A stretch of 64,000 bases of DNA, taken from DATJGR01 sp963780795. Lineage in GTDB: Bacteria > Pseudomonadota > Gammaproteobacteria > Pseudomonadales > Azotimanducaceae. Made by a program: the position numbers and the translations under genes. Below the pieces are notes generated by a model that was not told the origin of the DNA, searched no databases, and worked only from the letters and a program-made list of their open reading frames with translations. Where the stretch lies: NCBI GenBank assembly GCA_963780795.1, contig CAWADH010000005.1:372001-436000 (forward strand). Direction: 5' to 3'. Shown in pieces: positions 23,235 to 30,757 of the stretch (within the stretch, counting starts at the first letter, position 1; each line of letters starts with the position of its first letter).

Positions 23235-24958
23235 GCCGGCGCTCCTTCCGACACGATCGCGTACGCGACCACCGGTTCGGCAAAACCCTTCAGCGGCAGC
23301 GGTGCCAGCGCTTTCGTCGCATACGCAGTGCCGATGCGAACGCGCGTTTCGTCGTCCACGAGAATCTGGCCGGGCGCGGCGGCTGCCGCAATGCGCGCGC
23401 CGAGCACCACGCGTTCGCCGACCACGGTGTAGTCGCTGCGGCTCTCTTCGCCGATGCAGCCGGCCACCATCAGGCCCGAGGCGATGCCCACGCCGATGCG
23501 CAACGTATGCACCGCGTAGACGTTCATGCGCTCGCGCTCCAGCATCATCGCCTGTGCGCATCGCACCGCGCGCTCTGCGTCGTCGCCATAGCTGCGCGGC
23601 GCGCCGAACAGCGCCATGATCGCGTCGCCCGCGAACTGATTGATGACGCCTTTGTGCGCCTGCACGATGCGCGTCATCGCGCCCATGTGGTGATTCAGAA
23701 TTTCGATCACCTCTTCCGGTGCGCGGCCCACCGTCATCGGCGTGTAATCGCGGATGTCGCAGAACATCACCGTCATGTCGCGCAGTTCGCCACCAAGCTT
23801 TATGCGACCGGCAATCAGTTCGTCGGCCACGGTCGGATCGGTGACCTGGTGCAGCACGGCGTGATAGCGGTCTTTCAGCTCGAGTCCCGCCGCCATCTCG
23901 TTGAACGACGCCGCGAGCGTGGCGATCTCCTGAGTGGACGACGGCGCCAACGCCAGACGGTAGTCGCCCTGACGGATCTGTCGTGTCGCAGCGACCAGTC
24001 CCGCGATCGGCTGCGCCAGTTGCCGCGACAACGCGAGGCCGACCAGCGCGGCGATCACCAGCGCCGCTGCGCCGGTCGCCGCAATGCGGATCGCGAGGTT
24101 GCGCTGCTGTGCTTCGAAGCCGCCGGTTGGAAACACCGACACCAGATCCACCGGCGGATACGAGGAACCATCGTTCAGGCGGAAGCGGTCGTATCGGTAG
24201 TTCTTGCCCGCCGCCGTCAGCTCGTCGTTGCCGGGGTCTTCTGTAGGCGACGCGTCGAGCGCCACGGCGTCAAGCGCCACCGCGTCAAGCGCCACCGCCA
24301 ACGCATCGTGCAAGGCCGCGGGCACGTCGCCGCCGACCAGCCTTCCGTCGATCCACAACGCCGAATGCAGGCCTTCGTTCACGCCATCCGTTTCGGTGCC
24401 GAGCCTGCGCAGCCGCTGTCCCAGAATCAGGGTGCCGACGGTTGTTTCAAAATTCGCGATCGGCGCAGACATGATCCGGTATGCGACGGAGGGTTGCGCG
24501 CCACGCGTCATTTCGATGAAGCCGACCTGCACCTTTTTGGAACCGTTAGGCGGCGCGGGCTGCGGCATCAGCGCGCCTCGCACGTTCGCCAGGTCGAACG
24601 GACCGGCACGGCCGTCCGCCGGCGGCGGAATCACGTTGCCGTGCGCGTCCACCAGGCGGAAGAACGCGAACTCGCCGAGCCGCAGCTCGTCGCCAGCGAT
24701 CTTGTAGACCTCCGGATCGTTTTCCTCGAGCGCGGCGAACAGCCGCACCGACATTGCCAGCCGCTCGATCTCCTCGGCCGCCACTTCCAGCCGCATCTCG
24801 TGCTCGCGCTTGAACGCCGAAGCCTGGTTGCGGAACAGTTCGTCCACCAGCGCGGAGTACGACTCGCTGCTCTGGCGCTGCGCCACGAACAGGCTCGCGG
24901 CGGTGCTCGCCGCGACCACCGCAAGAATCGCCTGCAGCAGTTTCGTCCGGAAGGTCAT
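23231..24958 (-). CDS. Membrane class III nucleotide cyclase with extracytoplasmic sensor and HAMP domain (degenerate catalytic site)
   Basis: 575 aa. Helix 1 at about 8-26, a periplasmic sensor of about 260 residues, helix 2 at about 292-311, HAMP-like region 312-365, cyclase domain 385-575. Metal-binding Asp401 (FCDIRDYTPM) and Asp445 (FAGDAIMALFG) are present, as are Asp509 and Arg522. However, the adenine-recognising Lys is Gln441 and the transition-state Asn of the VNxAxR motif is Val518 (GERVVLGARI). Activity may therefore be reduced, altered or lost. A 15-bp tandem repeat encodes three ALDAV units at about 222-236. Starts in the ATGA overlap with the cupredoxin gene. Confidence 0.88.
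   Translation of the reverse strand: MTFRTKLLQAILAVVAASTAASLFVAQRQSSESYSALVDELFRNQASAFKREHEMRLEVAAEEIERLAMSVRLFAALEENDPEVYKIAGDELRLGEFAFFRLVDAHGNVIPPPADGRAGPFDLANVRGALMPQPAPPNGSKKVQVGFIEMTRGAQPSVAYRIMSAPIANFETTVGTLILGQRLRRLGTETDGVNEGLHSALWIDGRLVGGDVPAALHDALAVALDAVALDAVALDASPTEDPGNDELTAAGKNYRYDRFRLNDGSSYPPVDLVSVFPTGGFEAQQRNLAIRIAATGAAALVIAALVGLALSRQLAQPIAGLVAATRQIRQGDYRLALAPSSTQEIATLAASFNEMAAGLELKDRYHAVLHQVTDPTVADELIAGRIKLGGELRDMTVMFCDIRDYTPMTVGRAPEEVIEILNHHMGAMTRIVQAHKGVINQFAGDAIMALFGAPRSYGDDAERAVRCAQAMMLERERMNVYAVHTLRIGVGIASGLMVAGCIGEESRSDYTVVGERVVLGARIAAAAAPGQILVDDETRVRIGTAYATKALAPLPLKGFAEPVVAYAIVSEGAPA
24252..24296. repeat. 15-bp direct repeat, three units, in frame
   Basis: Units at 24252-24266, 24267-24281 and 24282-24296 read gcgtcRagcgccacS and differ at two positions. 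On the minus strand they encode repeated ALDAV in the periplasmic part of the cyclase. Confidence 0.9.
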
Positions 24959-25626
24959 TTCGCCGGCAGTACGGTCTGAACGGTTTGACCGGCGATCACC
25001 GTGACGCGCGAATCGAGCGTCTCTTCCGACGGCAGGAACGCGCGCAACCGATAGTCGCCGGGCGGAACCTGCGCGAGCTGAAAGCGGCCATCGGTATCCG
25101 TTTCCACGAACCACGGCGTGTCGAGCACCAGCAGCAGGCTGCGCATGTGCTTGTGTATCTCGCAGTAGATCTTCACGAGACCGGGTTGATCGAACGTGAT
25201 CAGCGGACTCTGTTCGTCCTTGCGGAAACGGCCGAGGTCGAACCGTTTCGCGCGCGAGTACGAGAACACGTTGTGGAACTCGTCGTCGTGATTCGGAAAC
25301 GCCACCTGCGTGCCGGTGCGGACGGCGCTGATGCCGGGTCTGAACTGGTAACCCTCCTGCCCGATGTCGGGGGGCGACGATGGTGACGGCGGCGGATACA
25401 CCCCGTCGTCGCGTTCGAGATAGACGATCGCGCGCGGCGCGTCCGGCGCACCGATCGGTTTCTTCGTTCGCGCCTTGTACCCGGGCGGCAACGGCACCGG
25501 CTTCACGTCGCCGAGCGCGACGGTGCCCGCAACGCTACCGGTTGCTTCCGCGTGGACGATGCCTGCGCAACACGTCGCCATCACAGCGAACACGATGGCG
25601 ATCAGTTCGGAGTGTGCGGTGGGCAT
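24955..25626 (-). CDS. Periplasmic cupredoxin (methylamine utilization protein-like)
   Basis: 223 aa from ATG; an in-frame TTG 21 bases upstream is a weaker start. Signal peptide to about residue 26 (CAGIVHA). Type-1 copper ligands are visible: His118 in DEFHNVF, Cys155, His158 and Met161 in YCEIHKHM. The domain spans about 60-170 and is followed by a carboxypeptidase-regulatory-like beta sandwich (FVETDTDGRFQLAQVPPGDYRLRAFLPSEE). It could carry electrons or sense copper or redox state in the periplasm. It overlaps the cyclase gene by four bases and lies 17 bases from the 2OG oxygenase gene. Confidence 0.88.
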   Translation of the reverse strand: MPTAHSELIAIVFAVMATCCAGIVHAEATGSVAGTVALGDVKPVPLPPGYKARTKKPIGAPDAPRAIVYLERDDGVYPPPSPSSPPDIGQEGYQFRPGISAVRTGTQVAFPNHDDEFHNVFSYSRAKRFDLGRFRKDEQSPLITFDQPGLVKIYCEIHKHMRSLLLVLDTPWFVETDTDGRFQLAQVPPGDYRLRAFLPSEETLDSRVTVIAGQTVQTVLPAK

Positions 25627-25643
25627 GGCTCCAGCGTGTACGG

Positions 25644-26324
25644 TCAACGTGCGTCGTGAAAGATGATCCCCAGCGTGAAACGACTACCGGACCGGACTCG
25701 ACTCACGCCATGGCGAAGTGTCACACGATACACGCCGCGCGTTCCACGCACGGGCCGCCGCTGCACCGGAAACACCACGCCGTCGCCGCGCCGCAGCGGC
25801 ACCACTTCGACGCGCGACTGCATGCGCGGCCGTTGTTCGGTGAGCACGAATTCGCCGCCGCTGTAGTCCCTATCGGGATCGGACAACAGCACCGCGACCT
25901 GCAGCGGAAAGAACAGGTCGCCGTACAGATCCTGATGCAGGCAGTTGTAGTCGCCTTCGCCGTACTTCAGCACGAGCGGCGTGGGCCGCTCCTGTCCGGC
26001 GCGATGACACACTTCGAGGTATGCGGAGTGCTCGGCCGGGTAGCGCGTTTCCACCCGCATCGCTTCGTTCCAGCGATTGGCGATGACGGCGAGCGGCGGA
26101 TACAGCGCGCTTCGCATCGCGGCCACGCGCGCCGGCAATGGATAAGCGAAGTACTGATACTCACCGCGGCCATAGCCGTGGCTCTGCATCACGATGCGTT
26201 TGCGGAACAGCGCTTCGTTCGCGTACTCGTCGCGCACCGCCGCGCACTCCGCAGCCGACAGCAGTCCCGGCAAAATTGCGCATCCGTCCGCATCGAGGCG
26301 CGCCGCGACGTCGTTCCAGTTCAC
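25644..26324 (-). CDS. 2-oxoglutarate/Fe(II)-dependent oxygenase
   Basis: 226 aa from a GTG in a GTGA overlap with the ada stop; longer readings have no family similarity. The double-stranded beta-helix metal site is His130-x-Asp132 (CLHQDLYG) and His205 (VTLRHGVS), with Arg215 as the 2-oxoglutarate anchor. It is not AlkB by its motif spacing but belongs to the prolyl-hydroxylase-like group that is often found directly behind ada genes. Translation coupling to Ada suggests a role in alkylation or oxidative damage response; the substrate is unknown. Confidence 0.88.
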   Translation of the reverse strand: MNWNDVAARLDADGCAILPGLLSAAECAAVRDEYANEALFRKRIVMQSHGYGRGEYQYFAYPLPARVAAMRSALYPPLAVIANRWNEAMRVETRYPAEHSAYLEVCHRAGQERPTPLVLKYGEGDYNCLHQDLYGDLFFPLQVAVLLSDPDRDYSGGEFVLTEQRPRMQSRVEVVPLRRGDGVVFPVQRRPVRGTRGVYRVTLRHGVSRVRSGSRFTLGIIFHDAR

Positions 26325-27406
26325 TTTGCCAGCTCGCGCTTCAGCAGTTCGCGTTTGCGTTCCACGCCCCACCGATAGCCCGACAGTGCACCGTCTTTGC
26401 GAACGACGCGATGGCACGGAATCGCCACTGCCAGCGCATTGGCCGCACACGCCTGCGCAACGGCGCGCACCGCCTTCGGTTCGCCGAGCTTCGTCGCGAT
26501 GTCGGCGTAGCTCGCCGTCGACCCCGCTGGAATTTCGCGCAACGCCCGCCACACCCGCTGCTGGAACGCGGTGCCGCGCACGTCGAGCGGCAGATCGAGG
26601 CCGAGCCGCGGCGCTTCGACGAAGCCCACCACCGTCGCCACCCAGCGTTCGAACGCCGCGTCGCCGCCGGTCAGCGTCGCACTCGGAAAGCGATCCTGCA
26701 GATCGCGCACCAGCGCATCGGGATCGTCGCCGAGCGTGATCGCGCAGACGCCGCGGTCGGTGGCGGCGACGAGGATCGAGCCGAGCGAACACTGACCCAC
26801 CGCGAAGCGGATCGATGCACCGCTGCCGCCGGCGCGATAGTCGCGCGGTTGCATGCCGAGCGTCTGCGCGCTGTGCTCGTAGAAGCGGCCGTTCGAATTG
26901 AAACCGGCTTCGTAGATTGCGTCGGTCACCGTGGCCCGTTTCGGCAGTTCCGCGCGCACGCGGTCCGCGCGATGCGCATCGGCATAGGCCCTCGGCGTGA
27001 CGCCAGTGATCGCCTTGAACACCCGATGCAGGTGATAACGGCTGATCCCGACCACCTTGGCCAGCGCATCGAGCGTGGGCGGCGCCTCGGCCGATTCGAT
27101 GAGACGACACGCGCGCGCCACCGCATCCGCCTGACGTTGCGCCAGCGGCGCCTCGTTCGGCCGGCAGCGTTTGCACGGACGGAAGCCGGCACGTTCGGCA
27201 TCTGCGCACGTTGCATGGAACGCGACGTTTTCGCGCAGCGCCAGACGCGCGGCGCAGGACGGACGGCAATACACACCGGTGGTACGCACGGAGTAGAAGA
27301 ACGCGCCATCGGCGCGCGCATCGCGATGGCGTACCGCATCCCAGCGCTGTGCGTCGGTGTCGAACAAAGTGGCGATCGGTGCGATTGGTCGGATCGTGGT
27401 GTTCAT
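26321..27406 (-). CDS. ada: Ada: methylphosphotriester-DNA sensor and O6-methylguanine-DNA methyltransferase
   Basis: 361 aa, full length. N-terminal zinc module with Cys47, Cys51, Cys78 and Cys81 (the first accepts methyl from phosphotriesters), AraC-type helix-turn-helix at about 95-185 (VVGISRYHLHRVFKAITG) and C-terminal AGT domain with PCHRVVRKDG, where Cys accepts methyl from O6-methylguanine, plus RGTAFQQRVWRALREIPAG. In its methylated state Ada activates repair genes. An AAAGCAAGCGC stretch about 90 bases upstream on the same strand is only loosely similar to the ada box, and I do not call it. The 2OG oxygenase gene overlaps its end. Confidence 0.97.
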   Translation of the reverse strand: MNTTIRPIAPIATLFDTDAQRWDAVRHRDARADGAFFYSVRTTGVYCRPSCAARLALRENVAFHATCADAERAGFRPCKRCRPNEAPLAQRQADAVARACRLIESAEAPPTLDALAKVVGISRYHLHRVFKAITGVTPRAYADAHRADRVRAELPKRATVTDAIYEAGFNSNGRFYEHSAQTLGMQPRDYRAGGSGASIRFAVGQCSLGSILVAATDRGVCAITLGDDPDALVRDLQDRFPSATLTGGDAAFERWVATVVGFVEAPRLGLDLPLDVRGTAFQQRVWRALREIPAGSTASYADIATKLGEPKAVRAVAQACAANALAVAIPCHRVVRKDGALSGYRWGVERKRELLKRELAK

Positions 27407-27512
27407 GATGCTCTCCTATCTGCGTCACCGGAAACGTCGGTAACGCTCATGACACCAATCTAAGACCGCATCTCCGCCGCAACACTCCGGCGCTTGCTTT
27501 CGAATTCGGCGG

Positions 27513-28133
27513 TCACGCCGCACCGGCGTCGCGCTGGTTCGCATCGTCCCTCGGTGGCGGCGAGGCTGAGCGGAACGCCTCGAGCCGCGCGTGGAAGTCG
27601 GTGGAATCGCCGTATTCGAGGAAGCGGATGTAGTGCTCATGCAGTCCGAGCACCTTGCGGGCGTGTTTGATCGGGCAGAAATACTGCTCGGTGCGCGCCG
27701 ATATTTCGCTCGCGTACGCGAGCAGGCCGTTCGCGTAGCCGCAATAGTCGCAATGGAACCGTTCGACTGCGTTGAGATAACCCAACTGGTGCCGGTCGAA
27801 GGCGATGTAGTCGGCGCGGCGCACTTTGCCGATGCCGTAGATCGGGAAGCAGGTGGCCTGATAGAAGGATACGAACAGATCCAGCACGACGAGCGGAATC
27901 GCCATTGCATAGATGACCGGACCCGTCAGCAGATTCTGCGGCCGGTCCGTTACCAGCCAGTGATAGACGCTGCGCTTCACGCGCCGGTGGAGTTCGCGCA
28001 CCTCGCGCTCGAATTCGACGCGCTTGCCGCGGATGGTGAAGCGCACCTTTTCCTCGCGGTCGCGAATCGCGATGCGCAGTTCGTCTTCGAGCGAAGCGAT
28101 CTGCCGCTGCAGCTCGTGAATGCGCGTATCCAT
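27513..28133 (-). CDS. Coiled-coil membrane protein with conserved cysteines, unknown function
   Basis: 206 aa. Residues 1-50 form a charged coiled coil (IHELQRQIASLEDELRIAIRDREEKVRF), residues about 75-98 are one hydrophobic segment (GPVIYAMAIPLVVLDLFVSFY), and the C-terminal half has YLNAVERFHCDYCGYANGL followed by YFCPIKHAR, that is CxxC and a further Cys-x2-x-x-H that could bind a metal. This pattern recurs in uncharacterised proteobacterial proteins but I cannot name a family with certainty. The last 25 residues are low complexity. The neighbouring ada unit and DUF1496 gene give no clear hint. Confidence 0.8.
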   Translation of the reverse strand: MDTRIHELQRQIASLEDELRIAIRDREEKVRFTIRGKRVEFEREVRELHRRVKRSVYHWLVTDRPQNLLTGPVIYAMAIPLVVLDLFVSFYQATCFPIYGIGKVRRADYIAFDRHQLGYLNAVERFHCDYCGYANGLLAYASEISARTEQYFCPIKHARKVLGLHEHYIRFLEYGDSTDFHARLEAFRSASPPPRDDANQRDAGAA

Positions 28134-28209
28134 ACTGGATCTCCCTGATTGAGCCGCAGATCGACCCGCCACCATACTGCGCGTCTTTTCCACGCAGCGC
28201 AGGTATTCC

Positions 28210-28446
28210 ATGGCACACGCCAACGTCGGGGGCCAGGATCCCGAACTGAAGAACTCACCGATCACCGGAGAGGACGAAGACGAGCTGGACGAGGCGCCGT
28301 TCGACGAGGCGTCCGCGGATGCGGTCTGCTATTTCAACGACGAATCGTTCGCGGCCGGCAGCATCGTTCGCAGCGGATCGCTGATGTTGCGCTGCGAATT
28401 CGGCGTCTGGGTACCGATCAGCGGCAGCGATCCGGATAATCCGTAG
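28210..28446 (+). CDS. DUF1496 family small protein
   Basis: 78 aa. The first 35 residues are acidic (GEDEDELDEAPFDEAS); the rest is the compact DUF1496 core, CYFNDESFAAGSIVRSG and LRCEFGVWVP, where the two Cys and the G-W sheet pattern are conserved in the family. It is a lone plus-strand gene between two minus-strand genes, with 76 bases to the divergent coiled-coil gene. Function is unknown. The acidic leader is longer than in most members. Confidence 0.75.
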   Translation: MAHANVGGQDPELKNSPITGEDEDELDEAPFDEASADAVCYFNDESFAAGSIVRSGSLMLRCEFGVWVPISGSDPDNP

Positions 28447-28452
28447 CAATCG

Positions 28453-29184
28453 CTAGCGCGTCAGCCAGACGAACAGATATTCGACGACGTTGAGTCCGAG
28501 GTGCGCGGCGAACGGCGCAGCGAGATTCCGTCGCGCGAGACGCAGCGCGATGAACAATCCGCCGGCAACGAACCCGACCAGCACCATGTACCAGAAGCCG
28601 CCTGCCCAATGCAGAGCGCCGAACGCGCCGCAGAGAATCACAATGGTGGGTGCCACCCCGAAGCGCGGCAGTAAACGCGGCAGCGCCCAGCCGCGATAGA
28701 TGGATTCCTCGACGAACGGCGCCAGCAGAACGTCTGCAACGAGAAACGGCCAGATCGATCGACCCACGGTCGGCAGCACCGATCCGGCCGGAACGTAGTC
28801 ACCCACGGTGCTTTGAATCCAGATCAGCGCGGGCGTGAGACCGAATACATATAAGACGCCGAGCCCGATTCCGCACGCGCCGCCGAGCGCGAGCTCGACA
28901 ATGAGTCTCCGAGGGTCGGGCAGCGTCCAGTCGATTCCGCCGGCAGAGCTGGACAGCATCGCGACGAAAGCCAGAAGCACGATCTGCACCGTGAGCAGGA
29001 TCCACGAGGCCGCACCCTGGGTTTGCTGGGCGATCTGCTGCGGCGAGGCACCGTGGCTCCCATAGTAGATAGCGAATCCGACCGTCACTAAGAAGAACAC
29101 CAGCGGTGGAACGGCGAGCGCGCCGATCGCACGCCACGCCGCCACGGTGACCCGTGCTCTTTCCGTGCCGTCGGTCATCCGCAC
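28453..29184 (-). CDS. CPBP family intramembrane glutamic protease (Abi domain)
   Basis: 243 aa, about eight hydrophobic helices. The catalytic motif EESIYRGWALPRLLPRFG lies at about residues 160-177, the second, GALHWAGGFW with the active-site His, at about 188-197, and the third, HLGLNVVEYLF, near the end. The proteases of this family process prenylated or peptide substrates inside the membrane; in bacteria they are often bacteriocin-immunity or unknown-function genes. No peptide gene was found nearby. A TGC-rich poor ribosome site makes the exact start uncertain. Confidence 0.88.
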   Translation of the reverse strand: MRMTDGTERARVTVAAWRAIGALAVPPLVFFLVTVGFAIYYGSHGASPQQIAQQTQGAASWILLTVQIVLLAFVAMLSSSAGGIDWTLPDPRRLIVELALGGACGIGLGVLYVFGLTPALIWIQSTVGDYVPAGSVLPTVGRSIWPFLVADVLLAPFVEESIYRGWALPRLLPRFGVAPTIVILCGAFGALHWAGGFWYMVLVGFVAGGLFIALRLARRNLAAPFAAHLGLNVVEYLFVWLTR

Positions 29185-29274
29185 ATTGCATCGGTGGTCA
29201 TATCGATTTCCGTGCTCGTCGGAATTCAGCGACGTTTCCGCGGAGACGTTTTTTCGGCGGTCGATCGACTGCGT

Positions 29275-30219
29275 TCAGCCCGGAAGCTTCGGCCCTTTGC
29301 GCGACACCGCGGTCTTGAACTGCCGCGGCTTCACGACGAGCACGTCGCACGTCACGCCGTCGATCACCGCTTCCGCGGTGCTGCCGATGTGCGAGTGGCG
29401 CAGCCCGCTGCGCGAGATGGCACCCATCACCAGCAGGTCCGCTTTCAGCTCCGCCGCGCTTGCAACCAGCGCCTCGGCGGGGTTGCCCATTTTCAATACG
29501 CGCTTCGCCGCAGTAACCCGATTGCGCTTTGCGAGACGGTCCATGTCTTCCAGCGTCACCGCGCCGATGGCGGTGTCGCTCGCCGGTCGCGTGATCAACC
29601 GCGGCGGCAGAATGCGGCCGATGTCCTCGACGTGGATCAGCGCGATTTTTCCACCGAGCTGGTGCGTCACCGACGCAGCGGCCTGAAGCAGGCGGTCGTC
29701 GAGCGCGGCCGGCTTTGCATGCGCATGGGTGGGATCGATGGCCGTCAGCACGATCGCGTTCTTCACGAGGCGTTCCTGCTTCACGAACCACACCGGGCAC
29801 GGACATTCGCGGATCAACTCCCAATCCGAGTTGGCGAGAAACCAGCGCGCCACCTTGGAATGACGGTGCGACTCGGCCACCACCAGGTCAGGTTTGTCCG
29901 CGAGCACGCGGCGCACGATCGCGTGCGCCGGCGGAAAATCCCATACGACGTCGCACTCCACCTCGAGACCCTGCGCGCGCAGCGGACGCGCCAGTTTCTG
30001 CAGCAGGTCGCGCCGCTGCTTGGCAACCGCGCCCAGAATCGCTTTGGGGTCCGACGGCATCGGGTCCGGCAACGGCGTCGGCGCCGAGAACGCATGAAAC
30101 AGCGTGATCCGCGCGCCGGTCGATGCAGCGATGCGCGCCGCCTTGCGCACCGCGATCTGCTTGCGCGCGCCCGGTTCTCGAACCGCGACCAGAATCGCCT
30201 TCCAGGATGGGGTCGGCAT
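29275..30219 (-). CDS. Universal stress protein with two Usp domains
   Basis: 314 aa. Domain 1 (about 1-150) opens KAILVAVREPGARKQIAVRKAARIAAS and domain 2 (about 155-300) ends MGAISRSGLRHSHIGSTAE, which contains the G2xG9xG(S/T) ATP-binding signature; domain 1 has a degenerate version (VVAESHRHSK). The arrangement is that of UspE. Such proteins are induced by growth arrest and oxidative stress. It is followed by a 91-base gap to the CPBP protease gene and is divergent from the cytochrome c gene (124 bases). Confidence 0.92.
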   Translation of the reverse strand: MPTPSWKAILVAVREPGARKQIAVRKAARIAASTGARITLFHAFSAPTPLPDPMPSDPKAILGAVAKQRRDLLQKLARPLRAQGLEVECDVVWDFPPAHAIVRRVLADKPDLVVAESHRHSKVARWFLANSDWELIRECPCPVWFVKQERLVKNAIVLTAIDPTHAHAKPAALDDRLLQAAASVTHQLGGKIALIHVEDIGRILPPRLITRPASDTAIGAVTLEDMDRLAKRNRVTAAKRVLKMGNPAEALVASAAELKADLLVMGAISRSGLRHSHIGSTAEAVIDGVTCDVLVVKPRQFKTAVSRKGPKLPG

Positions 30220-30343
30220 CGTCTAGATTCCGCTGCTTGAATCAATCGCCATTGTTCGCCGAATCGCCCCCTACCGTCACTGGTGGAAGTTCGTATAGGA
30301 ATCGGCGCTCGCGCCCCTGAACCTGCGGAAAAAGGACCTGCTC

Positions 30344-30754
30344 ATGCATAACGTTTTCGTGGTCTTCGGATCATGCGTGGCCATATTGCTCGTCGCCGCC
30401 GGCTGCTCGCAGCAGAAGGTCTCCGGCGGCGCCGCGCTGTACAGCGCGAACTGCGCGAACTGCCACGGCCGCTATGCAGACGGCCAGGGGCCGGCGGCGG
30501 CCGATGTGGCCGGGGGCGCCAGTCCGGACCTGCGCTATCTCGCCGCGCGCAACGGCGGCACGTTTCCGCGCGAATGGGTCGCCAAAGTCATCGACGGGCG
30601 CGAGATCGTCGCAGCGCACGGCGAGCGGCAGATGCCGGTGTGGGGCAACGCGTTCGCCGAACTCGATGCAGCCAACGGATCGTCGAAGGCGCATACAGAG
30701 GCGAAGGTTCAGGCGCTGGTCGACTACCTGATCGAAGTTCAGCAGAAGCAGTGA
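30344..30754 (+). CDS. Lipoprotein cytochrome c (class I)
   Basis: 136 aa. A type II signal peptide with lipobox LVAAGC puts lipid-modified Cys21 at the mature N-terminus. Haem site is CANCH (Cys37, Cys40, His41); the axial Met is probably in RQMPVWG near residue 105. It therefore carries electrons on the periplasmic face of a membrane. It is monocistronic, flanked by a Usp gene (divergent) and an MFS gene (convergent, 3 bases from its end). No oxidase or dehydrogenase partner is nearby. Confidence 0.92.
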   Translation: MHNVFVVFGSCVAILLVAAGCSQQKVSGGAALYSANCANCHGRYADGQGPAAADVAGGASPDLRYLAARNGGTFPREWVAKVIDGREIVAAHGERQMPVWGNAFAELDAANGSSKAHTEAKVQALVDYLIEVQQKQ

Positions 30755-30757
30755 TCG

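Noticed and set aside
22050..24979. Long plus-strand open frames opposite porin and cyclase
   Set aside because: Shadow frames typical of GC-rich DNA; no motif, and the minus-strand genes have full motifs.
25644..27428. Single 594-residue frame spanning the oxygenase and part of ada in another frame
   Set aside because: Only the last 226 residues match a family; the rest overlaps ada in a different frame.
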